This document shows positions 1-9,252 of a DNA stretch of 64,000 nucleotides, in pieces (position 1 is the first letter of the stretch; each line of letters starts with the position of its first letter). The notes below the pieces were generated by a model, which was given only the letters and a program-made list of their open reading frames with translations, had not been told where the DNA came from and did no database searches. A program made the translations under genes and the position numbers. The DNA lies in assembly GCF_000706645.1 (NCBI RefSeq), contig NZ_KL407337.1, positions 853,044 to 917,043 on the forward strand. Direction: 5' to 3'. The DNA is from Bartonella rochalimae ATCC BAA-1498. GTDB lineage: Bacteria > Pseudomonadota > Alphaproteobacteria > Rhizobiales > Rhizobiaceae.

Positions 1-1
1 A

Positions 2-1405
2 AAACTTCTTTGTTTTTCTGATGATATGGATGGTTTGCGCAAAGTTCCTGATAATGTGCCTAATCGAAAAAAAATGGAAGACTATCTTGGTCAACCGCTT
101 AGCCGTATCCCCGATCCTTTTGGAGATGATTATCCTTCTTTTGGAGCTGCTAATAATGCACGTTTGCGTACTTTCCTTGACCGTTTTGGTTTCAACTATG
201 AATTTGCTAGTGCTACCGATTATTATCATTCTGGTCGTTTTGATGAAACACTTCTAAGAATACTGTCCTGTTATGATAAGGTTATGGAGCTCATTCTACC
301 AACATTGGGTAAAGAACGACAAGAAACTTATTCACTTTTTCTGCCTATTTCTCCACTTTCTGGAAAAGTATTACAGGTCCCAATGATTGCTCGAAATGTT
401 GAGAAAGGAACTGTAACCTATATCGAACCTGAAACAGGTGAGCCCATTGAAACAGAAATTACAGGTGGAAAAGTTAAGTGTCAGTGGAAAGTGGATTGGG
501 CAATGCGCTGGACTGCACTCGGAATTGATTACGAAATGGCGGGAAAAGATCTTATCGATTCAACAAATCTTTCTTCTAAAATTTGCAAAATTCTTGGTGG
601 CCAGCCTCCTGAGGGATTTAATTATGAGCTTTTTTTGGATGATAAGGGACAAAAAATTTCCAAATCTAAAGGAAATGGTTTGACTATTGATGAGTGGTTA
701 ACTTATGCACCAACAGAAAGTTTAGGACTCTATATGTTCTTAAAACCAAGAACAGCAAAACGGCTTTATTTTGATGTTATTCCAAAAACTGTTGATGAGT
801 ATTACGCACATCTTTCAGCATATGAGCATCAGCAATGGAAAGAGCGTCTTAATAATCCCGTATGGCATATTCATCATGGATGTCCTCCTCAGGTCAATTT
901 GCCTGTTTCTTTTGCTATGCTGTTGAATTTGGTCAGTGCTTCTAATGCTGAAAATAAAGACGTTCTTTGGGGATTTATTTCTCGTTATGCTAAAGGAGCT
1001 AATGCGCAAATATATCCGATGCTTGACCAGTTAGTGCAGTTTGCTCTTAAATATTTTGAGACATTCGTAAAACCAAATAAAAAATTTCGTACAGCTGATG
1101 AAAATGAACGCTCAGTATTGATTCAAATTGATACAAAATTAGCGAGTTTGCCGAAAACTGTTGATGGAAATACTCTTCAAAATGCACTTCTTGATGTTGC
1201 ACGCTTAACCGAATGCTATCAAGACCATAGCAAAAAAAATCCAGAAGGGGGGCCTGGTGTTTCAAGTGTTTTTTTTCAAATGCTTTATGAAGTACTCTTA
1301 GGACAAGAACGAGGACCACGGTTTGGATCATTTATAGCACTGTATGGAATTGATGAGACACGTGCACTCATTGCTACAGCACTTGCCCGATCGGTAGAAA
1401 AATAA
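2..1405 (+). CDS. lysK: Lysyl-tRNA synthetase, class I (5' end outside window)
   Basis: Charges tRNA-Lys with lysine in the cytoplasm. The frame is open from base 2, before the first in-window Met at 26, so the gene continues upstream and the N-terminal HIGH-motif part of the Rossmann fold is not visible. The class I signature KISKSKGNG (a KMSKS loop) lies near 650-680. The C-terminal alpha-helical region follows and the protein ends ARSVEK. About 467 residues are present, consistent with most of a roughly 530-550-residue enzyme. Class I LysRS is the usual form in alphaproteobacteria. The TAA stop shares its last base with the ATG of the release factor 3 gene, suggesting translational coupling. 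Confidence 0.95.
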   Translation, partial: KLLCFSDDMDGLRKVPDNVPNRKKMEDYLGQPLSRIPDPFGDDYPSFGAANNARLRTFLDRFGFNYEFASATDYYHSGRFDETLLRILSCYDKVMELILPTLGKERQETYSLFLPISPLSGKVLQVPMIARNVEKGTVTYIEPETGEPIETEITGGKVKCQWKVDWAMRWTALGIDYEMAGKDLIDSTNLSSKICKILGGQPPEGFNYELFLDDKGQKISKSKGNGLTIDEWLTYAPTESLGLYMFLKPRTAKRLYFDVIPKTVDEYYAHLSAYEHQQWKERLNNPVWHIHHGCPPQVNLPVSFAMLLNLVSASNAENKDVLWGFISRYAKGANAQIYPMLDQLVQFALKYFETFVKPNKKFRTADENERSVLIQIDTKLASLPKTVDGNTLQNALLDVARLTECYQDHSKKNPEGGPGVSSVFFQMLYEVLLGQERGPRFGSFIALYGIDETRALIATALARSVEK

Positions 1406-2982
1406 TGGAACGTAGAGCACAAGAAGTAAAACGACGGCGTACATTTGCAATCATCGCGCATCCTGATGCCGGAAAGACAACCTTAACAGAAAAGTTGTTA
1501 TTATTTGGTGGTGCTATTCAGTTGGCTGGTGAGGTGAAAGCAAAAAAAGACCGTATTCAAACCCGTTCTGATTGGATGAATATTGAACGCGACCGTGGTA
1601 TTTCTGTTGTTACATCTGTAATGACATTTGAATATGAAAATCATATTTTTAATTTGTTAGATACCCCAGGTCATGAGGATTTTTCGGATGACACATATCG
1701 TACTTTAACAGCCGTTGATAGTGCAATTATGGTACTCGATGGAGCACGCGGAATTGAGCCAAGAACACTCAAACTGTTTGGAGTATGCCGAATGCGTGAT
1801 ATCCCTATTGTCACTTTTGTTAACAAAATGGACCGTGAAGCCCGTGATCCCTTAGAAATTTTAGACGAAATTGAAGAAAAACTTGCGCTTGATACTGCTC
1901 CAATCACTTGGCCTATTGGTATAGGAAAGAATTTTACTGGCACTTTTGATCTTCATAATAATTGTTTTCGCCAGCAAGACCATGAAGTTATTTCACAAAC
2001 GATTTCTGATCTTCGCGAAGTTGCAAATTTGCTTCCTGAAAATCAACAAACACTCTTTATTGAAGGAGTAGAGCTTGCTCGCAGTGCTTGCAAGAAATTT
2101 AATCTTAAAGCTTTCTATGAAGGGTATATGACACCTGTTTATTTCGGTTCAGCTTTACGAAATTTTGGTGTCCGTGATTTGATTAATGCCCTGATTGATT
2201 TTGGTCCAAGCCCTCGTGATCAGGTAGCCGATCAACGAAATGTAGTGGCTACTGAACCCAAAATGACCGGTTTTGTCTTTAAAATTCAAGCTAATATGGA
2301 TCCTAATCATCGTGATCGTATTGCATTTTTGCGGGTGTGTTCAGGAACACTTGAACGCGGTATGAAAACGAAGTTAGTACGAACAGGAAAATCAATGACA
2401 CTCTCAGCACCGCAGTTTTTCTTTGCGCGTTCACGTCAAATTGCTGATCAAGTGTATGCTGGTGATATAGTAGGTATTCCGAACCACGGAACTTTGCGTA
2501 TTGGAGATACCTTGACTGAAGGAGAAGATATTCTCTTTAAAGGCCTACCAAATTTTGCACCAGAAATTTTACGTCGCGTTCACTTAGGTGACCCGATGAA
2601 AGCAAAAAAACTAAAAGAGGCTTTGCATCAAATGGCTGAAGAGGGAGTCGTACAGTTATTTATCCCTTATGATGGTTCCCCAGCTCTTATTGGTGTTATT
2701 GGTGCTTTGCAAATTGATGTTTTAACAGAACGACTTAAAGTAGAATATTCTCTACCTGTGAGTTTTGAATCATCGCGTTTTAACGTATGTCGTTGGATTT
2801 CTGCAGAAAGTAAAGAAGAACTTCAAAATTTTCTTACTCATCATCGATCCGCTATTGCGCATGATTTAGACAGTGATCCAGTTTTTTTAGCAGAAAATCA
2901 TTTTTCGTTAAATTATGAAGCAGAAAGAGCTCCGAAAATAAAATTTGTCGCTTTTAAAGATTATCAGATACGCTCTAAATAA
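1405..2982 (+). CDS. prfC: Peptide chain release factor 3 (RF3)
   Basis: Translation GTPase that recycles RF1/RF2 from the ribosome after peptide release. The 525-residue length is normal. The G domain shows AHPDAGKTT (P-loop, about residues 18-26), a switch region RDRGISVVTS, DTPGHEDF (G3) and NKMD (G4). The EF-G-like domain II and the RF3-specific C-terminal domain follow, with FRVG-like RFNVCRW replaced by family-typical sequence near residue 460. The ATG overlaps the lysK stop by one base, so the two are probably co-transcribed. The gene is convergent with lptB across 185 bp in which no clear terminator hairpin is seen. Confidence 0.95.
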   Translation: MERRAQEVKRRRTFAIIAHPDAGKTTLTEKLLLFGGAIQLAGEVKAKKDRIQTRSDWMNIERDRGISVVTSVMTFEYENHIFNLLDTPGHEDFSDDTYRTLTAVDSAIMVLDGARGIEPRTLKLFGVCRMRDIPIVTFVNKMDREARDPLEILDEIEEKLALDTAPITWPIGIGKNFTGTFDLHNNCFRQQDHEVISQTISDLREVANLLPENQQTLFIEGVELARSACKKFNLKAFYEGYMTPVYFGSALRNFGVRDLINALIDFGPSPRDQVADQRNVVATEPKMTGFVFKIQANMDPNHRDRIAFLRVCSGTLERGMKTKLVRTGKSMTLSAPQFFFARSRQIADQVYAGDIVGIPNHGTLRIGDTLTEGEDILFKGLPNFAPEILRRVHLGDPMKAKKLKEALHQMAEEGVVQLFIPYDGSPALIGVIGALQIDVLTERLKVEYSLPVSFESSRFNVCRWISAESKEELQNFLTHHRSAIAHDLDSDPVFLAENHFSLNYEAERAPKIKFVAFKDYQIRSK

Positions 2983-3167
2983 AAAAGGATCTTTAATTTT
3001 AAAAAAAGAAATTATTATAAATAAAAACATTAAAATGAGCTATGATTCTTTTGTAAGTTTAAAAATTTTATAGTGAATTAGACTATTCTTTTTCTAATCG
3101 TCACGAAATACTTATATATCATATGACAATAATTTTTAAACTTGAATATTCTATAGAAATGGAAAAA

Positions 3168-3962
3168 CTAAAGAGAAAACTGCTCTCCCAAATAAATTTC
3201 ACGAACATCAGCATTATTGATAATGTCGTTCGGACAACCATGAACTAGCACTTTTCCTGCGTGAATAATATAAGCACGATCAACAAGCTCCAATGTTTCA
3301 CGCACATTATGATCCGTTACTAAAACGCCAATACCACGTTGAGTTAAATGACGAACAAGCTGTTTAATATCAGAAATAGCGATGGGATCAATTCCTGCAA
3401 AAGGTTCATCAAGCAACATAAAGTTGGGGCGAGAAGCTAAAGCGCGTGCAATTTCAAGACGCCTACGTTCACCTCCCGATAAAGAAAGAGCGGGCATTTT
3501 TCGTAAATGATCAATTTTGAATTCATGCAAAAGGGCATCCAACTCTTCATGGCGTTTAAAGCGATCTTTTTGAATTACTTCCAAAACAGCCTTAATATTA
3601 TCTTCTACTGAGAGACCACGAAAAATTGAAGCTTCTTGCGGTAAATATCCAATCCCTAAACGAGCACGTCGATACATTGGCAAATGGGTAATATCAAACC
3701 CATCAATCTCTATTGAACCACCATCGGATTTTACTAAACCTGTAACCATATAAAAGCAGGTCGTTTTGCCAGCACCATTAGGACCCAAAATACCGACAGT
3801 TTCTCCAGCATGAATATTAAAAGAAACACGATCAACAACCTGTCTTCCTCGATAAACTTTAACTAAATTATGAGCAACTAAAGTCCTATTTGAGGTTTTT
3901 TTTAAAACCCTACTCGTAAGGTTGTGTTCAATCGTCTTTTTTTCTCTTTTGATTCCAAACAT
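3168..3962 (-). CDS. lptB: LPS export ABC transporter ATP-binding protein LptB
   Basis: ATPase that powers extraction of lipopolysaccharide from the inner membrane by LptFG. The 264 residues include about 25 extra basic N-terminal residues before the usual start of the ABC fold. Walker A is GPNGAGKTT, the signature is LSGGERRR, Walker B is MLLDEPFAGID, followed by the H-loop (VLVTDHNVRETL). It is the last gene of lptC-lptA-lptB, with 6 bases between it and lptA. In most Rhizobiales rpoN follows lptB; here the next gene is the convergent prfC and no rpoN is present. Confidence 0.95.
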   Translation of the reverse strand: MFGIKREKKTIEHNLTSRVLKKTSNRTLVAHNLVKVYRGRQVVDRVSFNIHAGETVGILGPNGAGKTTCFYMVTGLVKSDGGSIEIDGFDITHLPMYRRARLGIGYLPQEASIFRGLSVEDNIKAVLEVIQKDRFKRHEELDALLHEFKIDHLRKMPALSLSGGERRRLEIARALASRPNFMLLDEPFAGIDPIAISDIKQLVRHLTQRGIGVLVTDHNVRETLELVDRAYIIHAGKVLVHGCPNDIINNADVREIYLGEQFSL

Positions 3963-3968
3963 GAAATC

Positions 3969-4568
3969 TTAACGACCATTCTTTGAGCTTGATTTTAAAA
4001 TAATCGAAACACGATTCTTTTTTCCAGGAGTCTTACATCCTTCAAGAGAAGCTTTTCCAGTTTTCATATTCGCTGTTAATATGCATCCTTGAGCGACATT
4101 ATCGCCATCAGTCAACACAACATTATTACCTGTTAAGATTATCATATTCGATTGTCCATCAAAAATAGCTTTATCACCCGTAGCAGTTTGTTTTGCCATT
4201 TTTATATAAACCTCACCTAAGGCTTCTACTTTTTGAATATCTGTCGAACCAATCTTTTCAGGAAAAATCGATTGTTTCCTCAACTGATTTATACCACCTG
4301 TTATATGTGCTTTATTATAATAAATAACTAATTTTGACGTTCGTAAAAGTCGTTCGCCCTGCATCACTGAAACATCGCCATTAAAAACAGCAATGCCTTC
4401 CTTATCACGTATTTCTAAAGAATCTGCGTAAAGTTCCATTGGCTCTTGCCCATTTAACCCATCGATTCCAAAATGAGTGACTGCAGCATATCCATTAATT
4501 GATCCCAATATCGCTAGACTTAAAGTTAAGAGACTTACCTGTTCTTTACACGATTTTTTTGTCTTCAT
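3969..4568 (-). CDS. lptA: Periplasmic LPS transport protein LptA (OstA-like)
   Basis: Periplasmic bridge protein that carries LPS from LptC to the outer-membrane LptDE complex. The OstA/LptA fold is indicated by ELYADSLEIRDKEGIAVFNGDVSVMQGERLLRTSKLVIYY-type repeats near the N-terminus and by ATGDKAIFDGQSNMIILTGN further on. I chose the ATG at 4568 (199 residues) because it opens a normal signal peptide (MKTKK, hydrophobic core, NGYA cleavage region). A GTG at 4619 in the same frame, 19 bases after lptC with AAGGA and GGAG upstream, would add 17 residues and cannot be excluded. It sits between lptC and lptB in one operon. Confidence 0.88.
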   Translation of the reverse strand: MKTKKSCKEQVSLLTLSLAILGSINGYAAVTHFGIDGLNGQEPMELYADSLEIRDKEGIAVFNGDVSVMQGERLLRTSKLVIYYNKAHITGGINQLRKQSIFPEKIGSTDIQKVEALGEVYIKMAKQTATGDKAIFDGQSNMIILTGNNVVLTDGDNVAQGCILTANMKTGKASLEGCKTPGKKNRVSIILKSSSKNGR

Positions 4569-4637
4569 TATTCTTAATTTTTTTTCTCGTATAAATGTAC
4601 ATACGCCTTCTATAAACACTACTCCAAGTTCCTTCTA

Positions 4638-5345
4638 TTATTTTTCCTTCTTATCAAGAACAATACGTACCCCCTTTTGGAAATACATAACTTGCTCTTT
4701 CTCACAAACTTGCAGAGCATTTGCTATAAGATGAAAATTGGCACTTTGAATATTCACAGGCTGATCTGTATTAAATTGGCTTTTAGATAAATCAATATTT
4801 GCAGCTATAAATTTTGCAATTATTCCATCTTTCGTTGTAACCGTAAAAGGTTCATTGAATTGTAAATGACTTTTAATATTATCATAAACTCCTCCTTGTG
4901 CATCAATAAAAATTTGCCCCTGTCCCTTTGTAGGGACTTCAGCTGTAATATTCTTTAACCCAATAATTCCAGAAGACTTACGATCTTGAAACGCCTTTTC
5001 TGCTTTAATCCAGTAAGGCTTATGAAAATTTGTATAACCTTCTAATCTTGGATTAAGCATTGTTAATTGTGCTATTTCCTCTTCTTCATGACTCGAAAGC
5101 ACCTTATCAAAGGAAAAAGAAATAGAAAAAAATGTGAACCAACAAAAAATTAATGCTATAATCAATGCAAGAAATGGTAAACAAATTTTTAACAAGCGAA
5201 CTTTACGGGAATGAGAATAGGTTTTTTTTAAAATATTGGTAAAAGATGATTCTATAGAAAAAAATTCATGTTGGTTACGCACAGTCATATTGTTAATTTC
5301 CCAGATATTTCGCTTTTTTTTATTTATAGAGTTTTTATAAGGCAT
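4638..5345 (-). CDS. lptC: LPS export system protein LptC
   Basis: Bitopic inner-membrane protein linking LptBFG to LptA. The 235-residue product has one N-terminal membrane helix (about residues 51-73, [18 protein letters not shown]) after a basic cytoplasmic stretch, then a periplasmic OstA-like domain ([22 protein letters not shown]). The weak conservation is typical of LptC, so family assignment rests on topology and on position directly before lptA. The start could also be the ATG at 5288 (MTVRNQ); neither has a strong ribosome binding site. It is divergent from ihfB. Confidence 0.85.
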   Translation of the reverse strand: MPYKNSINKKKRNIWEINNMTVRNQHEFFSIESSFTNILKKTYSHSRKVRLLKICLPFLALIIALIFCWFTFFSISFSFDKVLSSHEEEEIAQLTMLNPRLEGYTNFHKPYWIKAEKAFQDRKSSGIIGLKNITAEVPTKGQGQIFIDAQGGVYDNIKSHLQFNEPFTVTTKDGIIAKFIAANIDLSKSQFNTDQPVNIQSANFHLIANALQVCEKEQVMYFQKGVRIVLDKKEK

Positions 5346-5501
5346 GTTTTAAATCTTATTTATTGCAATCTTTCTTTTACTGGCTTTATTTTACTTTTAA
5401 TGATTTATATATTGGAATATGCATATCTTATATATGTAACGTGCATATATGAAACACACAATTATAACAAAAATCTTTTTTCGTATGAAAGAGAGGCTAT
5501 T

Positions 5502-5780
5502 TTGGTTAAATCAGAACTTGTACAAATTATTGCTCGTCATAATCCGCATCTTATGCAGCGCGATGCAGAAAATGTTGTGAGTGCTATTTTTGAAAAAATT
5601 TCAGCTGCTCTTGCTAATGGTCAACGTGTTGAACTCCGTGGTTTCGGTGCTTTTTCTATAAAAACACGTTCAGCTCGTAATGGTCGCAATCCACGAACAG
5701 GTGAAACTGTTATGGTCGAAGAAAAATGGGTTCCCTTTTTCAAAACAGGTAAAGATCTACGTGACCGGCTTAATAAATGA
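5502..5780 (+). CDS. ihfB: Integration host factor beta subunit
   Basis: Small DNA-bending protein that pairs with IhfA in nucleoid structure, transcription and recombination. The frame is open further upstream, but homology to IhfB begins at VKSELVQII. The TTG at 5502 lies five bases after a strong GAGAGG ribosome binding site, giving 92 residues, the family length. The DNA-binding beta arm is clear ([12 protein letters not shown]), preceded by [11 protein letters not shown] and ending [12 protein letters not shown]. Its TGA overlaps the ATG of the LapA-like gene (ATGA), indicating co-translation. Confidence 0.93.
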   Translation: MVKSELVQIIARHNPHLMQRDAENVVSAIFEKISAALANGQRVELRGFGAFSIKTRSARNGRNPRTGETVMVEEKWVPFFKTGKDLRDRLNK

Positions 5781-6100
5781 GTAAATCCATGATCATTAAA
5801 CGCTTTCTCTTAGCGGTTATTTTGGCGCCTATTACAGCTTTTTTGATTGGCTTTATCGTTGCTAATCGCCAAGTTGTTATATTAACGCTTAATCCTTTTC
5901 AAAACAATTCTGAACATTTTACTTATCAAGCTCCTCTTTTTGTTTGGCTTTTTACTTTTTTTTGTTTTGGTCTTTTGTTAAGCAGTATAATCAATTGGTT
6001 TGCACAATACAAAAACCGTAAAGCCTTAAAAGAAAGCAAAGCTCAAATAGAGAAATTAAAAATATCAATTGCTAATAAATCTAATACGGTAGCACTCTAA
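5777..6100 (+). CDS. LapA-domain (DUF1049) inner-membrane protein
   Basis: A 107-residue protein with two predicted membrane helices, about residues 9-29 ([20 protein letters not shown]) and 51-71 ([21 protein letters not shown]). A basic coiled-coil-like C-terminus follows ([17 protein letters not shown]). This is the layout of LapA-family proteins, which in enterobacteria work with LapB in controlling LPS synthesis. That role has not been shown here and is inferred from the family. It overlaps ihfB by four bases, a common alphaproteobacterial pairing. Confidence 0.8.
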   Translation: MSKSMIIKRFLLAVILAPITAFLIGFIVANRQVVILTLNPFQNNSEHFTYQAPLFVWLFTFFCFGLLLSSIINWFAQYKNRKALKESKAQIEKLKISIANKSNTVAL

Positions 6101-6259
6101 TAAAATCTTTTCTATAGTGCTCAAAAGATAACAAATCTAAAGATGTTTTCTCTTGTTTCCTGTACATAGTTTAATTACCTTACGGCTCTTAACATCATAA
6201 GGACTTCAACGAATATTTAAAATAATCCCTTTTTAGGACAATATATTACGACACTCAAT

Positions 6260-7192
6260 ATGCCTGTACAATGTTTCCAACCACACTCTCATAAAGTATA
6301 CCCACAAGAGAAATTGCCTTTCATTTTAGAAACAGGTGCAAGCACAGATTATGCTTTAATTGATTCTGGGAATGGAAAAAAATTGGAGCGTTATGGTTCC
6401 TACCGTATTATTCGGCCAGAAAGTCAAGCGCTATGGCAACCAGCTTTATCACAGAAAAATTGGGCTAATGTTGATGCAATTTTTACAGGTAACCGAGATG
6501 AAGAAGGAGTTGGTCGTTGGTATTTTCCTAAAAAGCCTCTTGGTGAAACATGGCCACTTTCTTGGAATGGCTTATCTTTTCTGGGACGTTTTACTTCCTT
6601 TCGCCATGTGGGTGTTTTTCCCGAACAAGATGCTCATTGGCGTTCACTAGAAGAACAAATTATTAAAACCAATCGTCCTGTTAAATTATTAAATCTTTTT
6701 GGCTATACAGGCATTGCTTCTCTCATTGGTGCACGTTCAGGTGCGATTGTTACCCATGTTGATGCTTCTAAAAAAGCTATCAGTTGGGCGAAAGCTAATC
6801 AAGAAAAAGCAGGATTATTAGATCGTCCCATTCGCTGGATATGCGACGATGCAATAAAATTTGTTGAACGTGAATTACGCCGTCAAAAAAGCTACGATTT
6901 GATTCTTCTTGATCCTCCTGCTTATGGACGCGGACCTCATAATGAAATTTGGCAATTGTTTGATCACTTACCAGCCATGATTAAAAACTGCCGCAAACTC
7001 TTATCGAATAAACCACTTGCTGTTGTTCTCACAGTTTATTCTATTCGTGCTTCCTTTTATACGTTTCATACTTTAATGCGTGATGCATTTATAAATCTTG
7101 GTGGTACGATAGAGTCAGGAGAATTGATTTTGCGTGAAGAATCCGCTGGACGAGCTCTTTCTACTTCACTTTTTAGCCGTTGGATTGCTTGA
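6260..7192 (+). CDS. Class I SAM-dependent (rRNA-type) methyltransferase
   Basis: A 310-residue methyltransferase related to the RlmI/RlmK (COG1092) group. The SAM-binding motif I is LNLFGYTGIASLIGA (about residues 144-158). An acidic residue at the end of strand 2 (THVDASKKA) and the catalytic-type motif LLDPPAYGRG (about residues 217-226) follow. The PUA domain of full RlmI is absent, and the N-terminus carries an ERYGSYRIIRPE segment typical of this alphaproteobacterial subgroup. The exact rRNA target cannot be read from sequence. It lies just upstream of a second RNA methyltransferase gene, suggesting a joint transcript. Confidence 0.85.
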   Translation: MPVQCFQPHSHKVYPQEKLPFILETGASTDYALIDSGNGKKLERYGSYRIIRPESQALWQPALSQKNWANVDAIFTGNRDEEGVGRWYFPKKPLGETWPLSWNGLSFLGRFTSFRHVGVFPEQDAHWRSLEEQIIKTNRPVKLLNLFGYTGIASLIGARSGAIVTHVDASKKAISWAKANQEKAGLLDRPIRWICDDAIKFVERELRRQKSYDLILLDPPAYGRGPHNEIWQLFDHLPAMIKNCRKLLSNKPLAVVLTVYSIRASFYTFHTLMRDAFINLGGTIESGELILREESAGRALSTSLFSRWIA

Positions 7193-7194
7193 AC

Positions 7195-8037
7195 ATGTGT
7201 AAACAAAAAACCGGCAAAGTGAAAGAAATTACATCCCTTAGCAATCCTATTATTAAATATTTTAAAGCACTAGACAAAAAGAAAAATCGTAATCGAGAAA
7301 ATATCTTCATGGCAGAAGGGTTAAAATTAGTCATTGATGCTTTAAATCTTGGTTGGACAATTCACACACTTATCGTTTCTAAAAATTCACTAAGTAATTC
7401 CACCATTGAAAATACCGCTGCAAATACTATAGCTAATGGTGGTTTTGTAATTAAAGCCTCACAAAAGGTTCTGGAATCCATTACCCACCGCGATAATCCA
7501 CAAACGGTTATTGGTATTTTTAAGCAACAATGGCACTCTATTGAAAAAATAATAAGACAAATCGGTGATGTCTATATCGCCCTTGATCGTGTGCGTGATC
7601 CTGGAAATCTTGGAACTATCATCCGTACTGTTGATGCAGCAGGAGCTAAAGGAATTATTTTAATTGGAGAGACAACAGATCCCTTTTCACCAGAAACAGT
7701 ACGTGCAACAATGGGATCTATATTTTCCGTACCACTTTATCGTTGTAATGAAAGTACTTTTTTAAATTGGTCTACACATTTTAAAGGGATAATCGTTGGT
7801 ACGCACCTTAAAGGATCTGTAGATTACCGCACAATTGATTTTAAAAATGGTCCGATTATACTTTTAATGGGAAATGAACAACAAGGTTTATCAGATGTTC
7901 TCGTAAATCACTGCCATAAGCTGGCGCGCATCCCACAATGTGGGCATGCCGATTCACTTAATTTAGCAGTAGCAACAGCTATTATGCTCTATGAAATTCG
8001 TCGTTCTTACTTAACTCTTGAAGTCATGCAGGGATAA
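7195..8037 (+). CDS. TrmH/SpoU-family RNA 2'-O-methyltransferase
   Basis: A SPOUT-class methyltransferase of about 280 residues. The N-terminal substrate-binding domain has NPIIKYFKALDKKKNRNRENIF-type sequence. The trefoil-knot motifs are ALDRVRDPGNLGTIIRTVDAAG (motif 1), LLMGNEQQGLS (motif 2) and IPQCGHADSLNLAVATAIMLYE (motif 3), with the conserved Arg and Asn residues present. I chose the ATG at 7195; in-frame TTG codons at 7180 and 7189 would overlap the previous gene. It ends three bases before lspA. The rRNA or tRNA target is not known from sequence. Confidence 0.88.
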   Translation: MCKQKTGKVKEITSLSNPIIKYFKALDKKKNRNRENIFMAEGLKLVIDALNLGWTIHTLIVSKNSLSNSTIENTAANTIANGGFVIKASQKVLESITHRDNPQTVIGIFKQQWHSIEKIIRQIGDVYIALDRVRDPGNLGTIIRTVDAAGAKGIILIGETTDPFSPETVRATMGSIFSVPLYRCNESTFLNWSTHFKGIIVGTHLKGSVDYRTIDFKNGPIILLMGNEQQGLSDVLVNHCHKLARIPQCGHADSLNLAVATAIMLYEIRRSYLTLEVMQG

Positions 8038-8040
8038 AAA

Positions 8041-8544
8041 ATGACAAGGAAATCATTGCTCTTTCTTTTTTTCACTTTAATCTTTACAGTGGGACTTGAT
8101 CAAGCAATCAAATATTGGATTATGCATAGCTTACAATTAGGAGCAGAAATACCGATTTTTTCTTTTATTTCTCTTTATCATGTCCGCAATACTGGCATTG
8201 CATTTTCATTCCTTTCTTCCTATCCTCATTGGGGAATTATTGCTCTTACACTCATTATCATTGTTTTTCTTTTATGGTTGTTGAAAAATACTGCAAAAGA
8301 CAAATTTTTATCGCATTTTGGTACTACCCTTATTATTGGTGGGGCAATTGGTAATCTCATTGATCGTGTTCGTTTTCATTATGTCATAGATTACCTGTTA
8401 TTTCATATTCGTGATGTTTTTTCTTTTGCCGTTTTCAACCTTGCTGATACTTTTATCACACTTGGTGCTGTTGCTGTTTTAATTGATGAATTTTGTATAT
8501 GCGCTAAAAAAAAACGTTATTCTAATAACACATCTCTTGAATAA
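8041..8544 (+). CDS. lspA: Lipoprotein signal peptidase (signal peptidase II)
   Basis: Aspartyl protease of the inner membrane that cleaves signal peptides from diacylglyceryl-modified prolipoproteins. The 167 residues contain four hydrophobic segments and all family motifs: LDQAIKYWI, HVRNTGIAFSF, GGAIGNLIDRVRFHYVIDYL with the first catalytic Asp, and FNLADTFITLG with the second. It follows the TrmH-like gene by three bases. Likely clients in this window are the Omp19-like lipoprotein at 30.6 kb and the L,D-transpeptidase at 55.1 kb, both with lipobox-like cysteines. Confidence 0.96.
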   Translation: MTRKSLLFLFFTLIFTVGLDQAIKYWIMHSLQLGAEIPIFSFISLYHVRNTGIAFSFLSSYPHWGIIALTLIIIVFLLWLLKNTAKDKFLSHFGTTLIIGGAIGNLIDRVRFHYVIDYLLFHIRDVFSFAVFNLADTFITLGAVAVLIDEFCICAKKKRYSNNTSLE

Positions 8545-8615
8545 AGAAATTCTGTGATTTTTTTTGATTTTACATTAACAGTTTCTGGCCTCTTTCAAAG
8601 GCTCTATAGAGCTAC

Positions 8616-8649
8616 ATTAGCATAGAAAAGCTCGCTTTTCTGTGTTAGT
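8616..8649 (+). terminator. Long RNA hairpin downstream of lspA
   Basis: About 15 paired bases around a CTCG tetraloop (core AGAAAAG/CTTTTCT), starting about 70 bases after the lspA stop. Three pairs are G-U only when read as plus-strand RNA, which suggests the structure belongs to the lspA transcript. No T-run follows, so it may be a 3' stabilising or processing hairpin rather than a classical terminator. Confidence 0.45.
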
Positions 8650-9195
8650 ATATATTAATATATAAATAAAAAAATACACTTTTTCTTAGATCTGTTAAGG
8701 TTCTCATGATTATAGGGTATAGATAAAAATTTTTAAAACCTTCTTACAAACACTAAAGATTAATTCTCACAGAAATCGTTATTATAATTAATTAAAACAA
8801 TAGAGCTCACTCAAAAGAAAGAGAATATTAGAAGCGTTCTTTCCTTTTGAAGGATCGTATATTCACTTTTTTATTTTACAAGCGACTTAGAAAACATTAA
8901 TCATATTGAATTTTTTTGCTTATCCATTTTATTTTTCTTTAGCCACTAAAATTAACAAAATTTGTACTATCATCATAATACTGTTTTTACATCAATCACA
9001 TTACACTTCTCTTAATACTCTAGAGAAAAATAACCCTTTATTACTAATTTTTAAACTTTTCTTTTAATAAAAAACTCTTGTAATTTCCAAATAAATCCCC
9101 ATAATAGAGGGAAGTGTGCTAGAATTCCATTAAGGCTTTGAGAACCTTTGTATTCGCCTAACAAAAAAGGCTTATATTTTAAGAGCATAAAGGAG
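8650..9195. other. Gene-free AT-rich spacer
   Basis: About 550 bases between lspA and the BI-1 gene with frequent stops in all frames. Apart from a short TCCTT/AAGGA hairpin around 8841-8855 I see no recognisable gene remnant, repeat or RNA gene here. It probably includes the promoter of the following gene and decayed sequence. Confidence 0.5.
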
Positions 9196-9252
9196 TATAA
9201 GCTTCTTTTAACTCGAGTACCTTAAGGAAACATATGCTAAAGGACTTATATT
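9196..9252 (+). promoter_or_regulatory. Candidate structured 5' leader of the BI-1 gene
   Basis: TATAAG near 9196 can pair with CTTATA near 9245, enclosing an AAGGAAACATATGC segment just before the ribosome binding site AAAGGA and the ATG at 9253. A conserved ybhL leader motif has been described upstream of this gene family in Rhizobiales. Whether this segment matches that motif was not tested, so the call rests on position and pairing only. Confidence 0.3.
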
